24,238 bases of DNA, from positions 1 through 24,238 of the forward strand of contig JBBRHH010000015.1 in NCBI GenBank assembly GCA_038222915.1, in the 5' to 3' direction. This stretch comes from JBBRHH01 sp038222915 (lineage in GTDB: Bacteria; Planctomycetota; Phycisphaerae; Tepidisphaerales; Tepidisphaeraceae). Shown here in pieces: positions 22,438-24,238 of this stretch (within the stretch, counting starts at the first letter, position 1; every line of letters begins with the position of its first letter). Both the position numbers and the translations under genes were made by a program. The notes beneath the pieces were generated by a model, which saw only the letters and a program-made list of their open reading frames with translations, made no database searches and was not told the origin of the DNA.

Positions 22438-22801
22438 GCGCATCCGCCAACAACTGCGTCACCCGCGCCGATCCAAGCTCCCGCTTGCCAAACCCCGGCA
22501 GCGCCCCGTTCGCAATCGCCTCGGCCTGCACCGCCTCATAATTCGTAACCAACATTACCTTCAGATTCGGATGCTTCGTTCGAAGTTCACGCACCAATTC
22601 CACCCCAGTTAGATCATCAAAGCCCCAGCCCAGTTCACGGTTGAGCAGAAGCAACTCAACCCCGACCGCAAGGTGTTCGTCCAGTTCCTTGCGCTCGTCC
22701 GCCGCCCCAATCACCACGGCCGAATCCGCACGCTTAACGGCAAGCCGAAGATAACTGCTATCCGGCCCGCAATGCCCAACCAATACAACTTTCTTCGACA
22801 T
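22415..22801 (-). CDS. Degenerate receiver-domain (pseudo-response regulator) protein
   Basis: This 128-residue stand-alone domain has the CheY-like fold pattern: VVLVGH, LLLLNREL, VMLVTNYE and the conserved lysine in GFGKREL (Lys106). The phospho-accepting Asp is replaced by Asn54. The usual acidic pair after the first strand reads His10-Cys11, so phosphorylation and metal binding are unlikely. It may work as a phosphorylation-independent adaptor. ATG 22801 has GGAAAG about six bases upstream. It lies 20 bases after the groES stop on the same strand, so co-transcription with that chaperonin gene is likely. The end overlaps the convergent zinc-ribbon gene by 23 bases, with no room for a terminator. 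Confidence 0.75.
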   Translation of the reverse strand: MSKKVVLVGHCGPDSSYLRLAVKRADSAVVIGAADERKELDEHLAVGVELLLLNRELGWGFDDLTGVELVRELRTKHPNLKVMLVTNYEAVQAEAIANGALPGFGKRELGSARVTQLLADALKAEQPA

Positions 22802-22821
22802 AACAACTTTCCAAAGAAGGT

Positions 22822-23199
22822 CTAAACGTCGTCCGAAGCTTCCCCAGCCTCGGCCGACTTGTCCGATGCGGCCGGCTTATCCGACCGCCTGAATATCGCC
22901 AGCACCCGATCTATGTGTACTACGAACAAACGGTTGTCATGTTCCAATTCCACAGGAATAGCCTCACGCGGATCAAACAAAACCTTGTCATACTGCTTGA
23001 TCGTCTCATCCTCGTCATTCTCAATCGCCTTGCTTACGGCAATAACCCGTCCCGTAATCACCGGAATCTCATGACTATCCGGCAAAACAATCCCACTCCG
23101 CGTTTCCCGCTTGTTGTCATCCTTACGGACAACCACCCGCTTGCCCGTAGGCTCGATGATATCAAACTCCGCTCTGCTCTTGCTGGGTTTCGTGGCCAT
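22822..23199 (-). CDS. groES: GroES-type co-chaperonin (Cpn10), divergent, without adjacent groEL
   Basis: The GroES core of this 125-residue protein spans about 14-105. IEPTGKRVVVRKDDNKRETRSGIVLPDSHEIPVITGRVIAV is the recognisable roof and mobile-loop region, followed by QYDKVLFDP and the end strand VHIDRVLAIF. GroES caps the GroEL cage during protein folding. An N-terminal extension and an acidic Ala/Ser/Asp-rich tail of about 20 residues make it longer than the usual 95-100. The mobile loop (ETRSGIVLPD) keeps the hydrophobic IVL contacting GroEL. GGAGG lies three bases before the ATG, close but acceptable. No groEL follows, and no CIRCE heat-shock repeat is in the upstream 115 bases. It may serve a separate GroEL paralog. 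Confidence 0.87.
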   Translation of the reverse strand: MATKPSKSRAEFDIIEPTGKRVVVRKDDNKRETRSGIVLPDSHEIPVITGRVIAVSKAIENDEDETIKQYDKVLFDPREAIPVELEHDNRLFVVHIDRVLAIFRRSDKPAASDKSAEAGEASDDV

Positions 23200-23314
23200 T
23201 GTCCTCCCATTGTATATCGACCATCCCCCGAAGGCATCCCAACGTCGTTTCCTTGACCAACCCACGTTTAATCTCGTCATTTGAACTTTCCCCCCTCCAC
23301 CGTATCCTCCCGCC

Positions 23315-24238
<924 letters not shown>

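Noticed and set aside
23200..23314. CIRCE heat-shock operator upstream of groES
   Set aside because: No TTAGCACTC-N9-GAGTGCTAA-like repeat is present in this interval.

Overview
The window is GC-rich bacterial chromosomal DNA with short intergenic gaps. It carries about 23 protein genes, including two cut by the window edges and a 31-codon gene. No rRNA, tRNA, CRISPR array, insertion sequence or integrase was seen. The gene content suggests Planctomycetota, probably class Phycisphaerae: a eukaryote-type (GT3) glycogen synthase with a Lys/Pro/Ala-rich tail, an NHLRC2-like thioredoxin/NHL protein, a DUF1015 protein, a degenerate receiver protein and many lineage-type membrane proteins. This taxonomic call is inference from gene content; no marker gene is present.

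Layout. 1-2.9 kb (minus): a DEDDh exonuclease (cut by the edge), an AHSA1-type SRPBCC protein, and a hipB-hipA toxin-antitoxin pair. The antitoxin reading frame is broken by an in-frame TAG immediately before its only usable start. 2.99-8.3 kb (minus): a small lipoprotein, a small one-helix membrane protein, a large fusion of a retaining glycoside-hydrolase TIM barrel with a GT2 glycosyltransferase, and an HDOD-GGDEF diguanylate cyclase. 8.6-11.1 kb (plus): the GT3 glycogen synthase, ending in a very strong hairpin shared with the convergent neighbour. 11.2-14.6 kb (minus): a run from rsmE through two membrane proteins and a tiny membrane protein to a xylose-isomerase-like sugar isomerase. 14.7-15.4 kb (plus): an acidic, one-helix protein of unknown function. 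15.5-18.8 kb (minus): tatA with a repeated tail motif, an RluD-type pseudouridine synthase, and the thioredoxin/NHL-propeller protein. 18.9-22.4 kb (plus): a NitT/TauT-type ABC importer operon (lipoprotein, ATPase, permease) coupled to a zinc-ribbon membrane protein. 22.4-23.2 kb (minus): a pseudo-receiver protein and a stand-alone groES. 23.3 kb to the end (plus): a DUF1015 protein cut by the edge.

Themes. The middle of the window is about carbohydrate polymers: a polysaccharide-type GT2/GH fusion next to a c-di-GMP synthase with an intact feedback-inhibition site, and a glycogen synthase that keeps most of the arginine helix used for glucose-6-phosphate control in eukaryotes. The most unusual local signals are the interrupted antitoxin gene, two genes with good promoters placed so close to a GTG start that the mRNAs should be leaderless, and the small hidden membrane protein.
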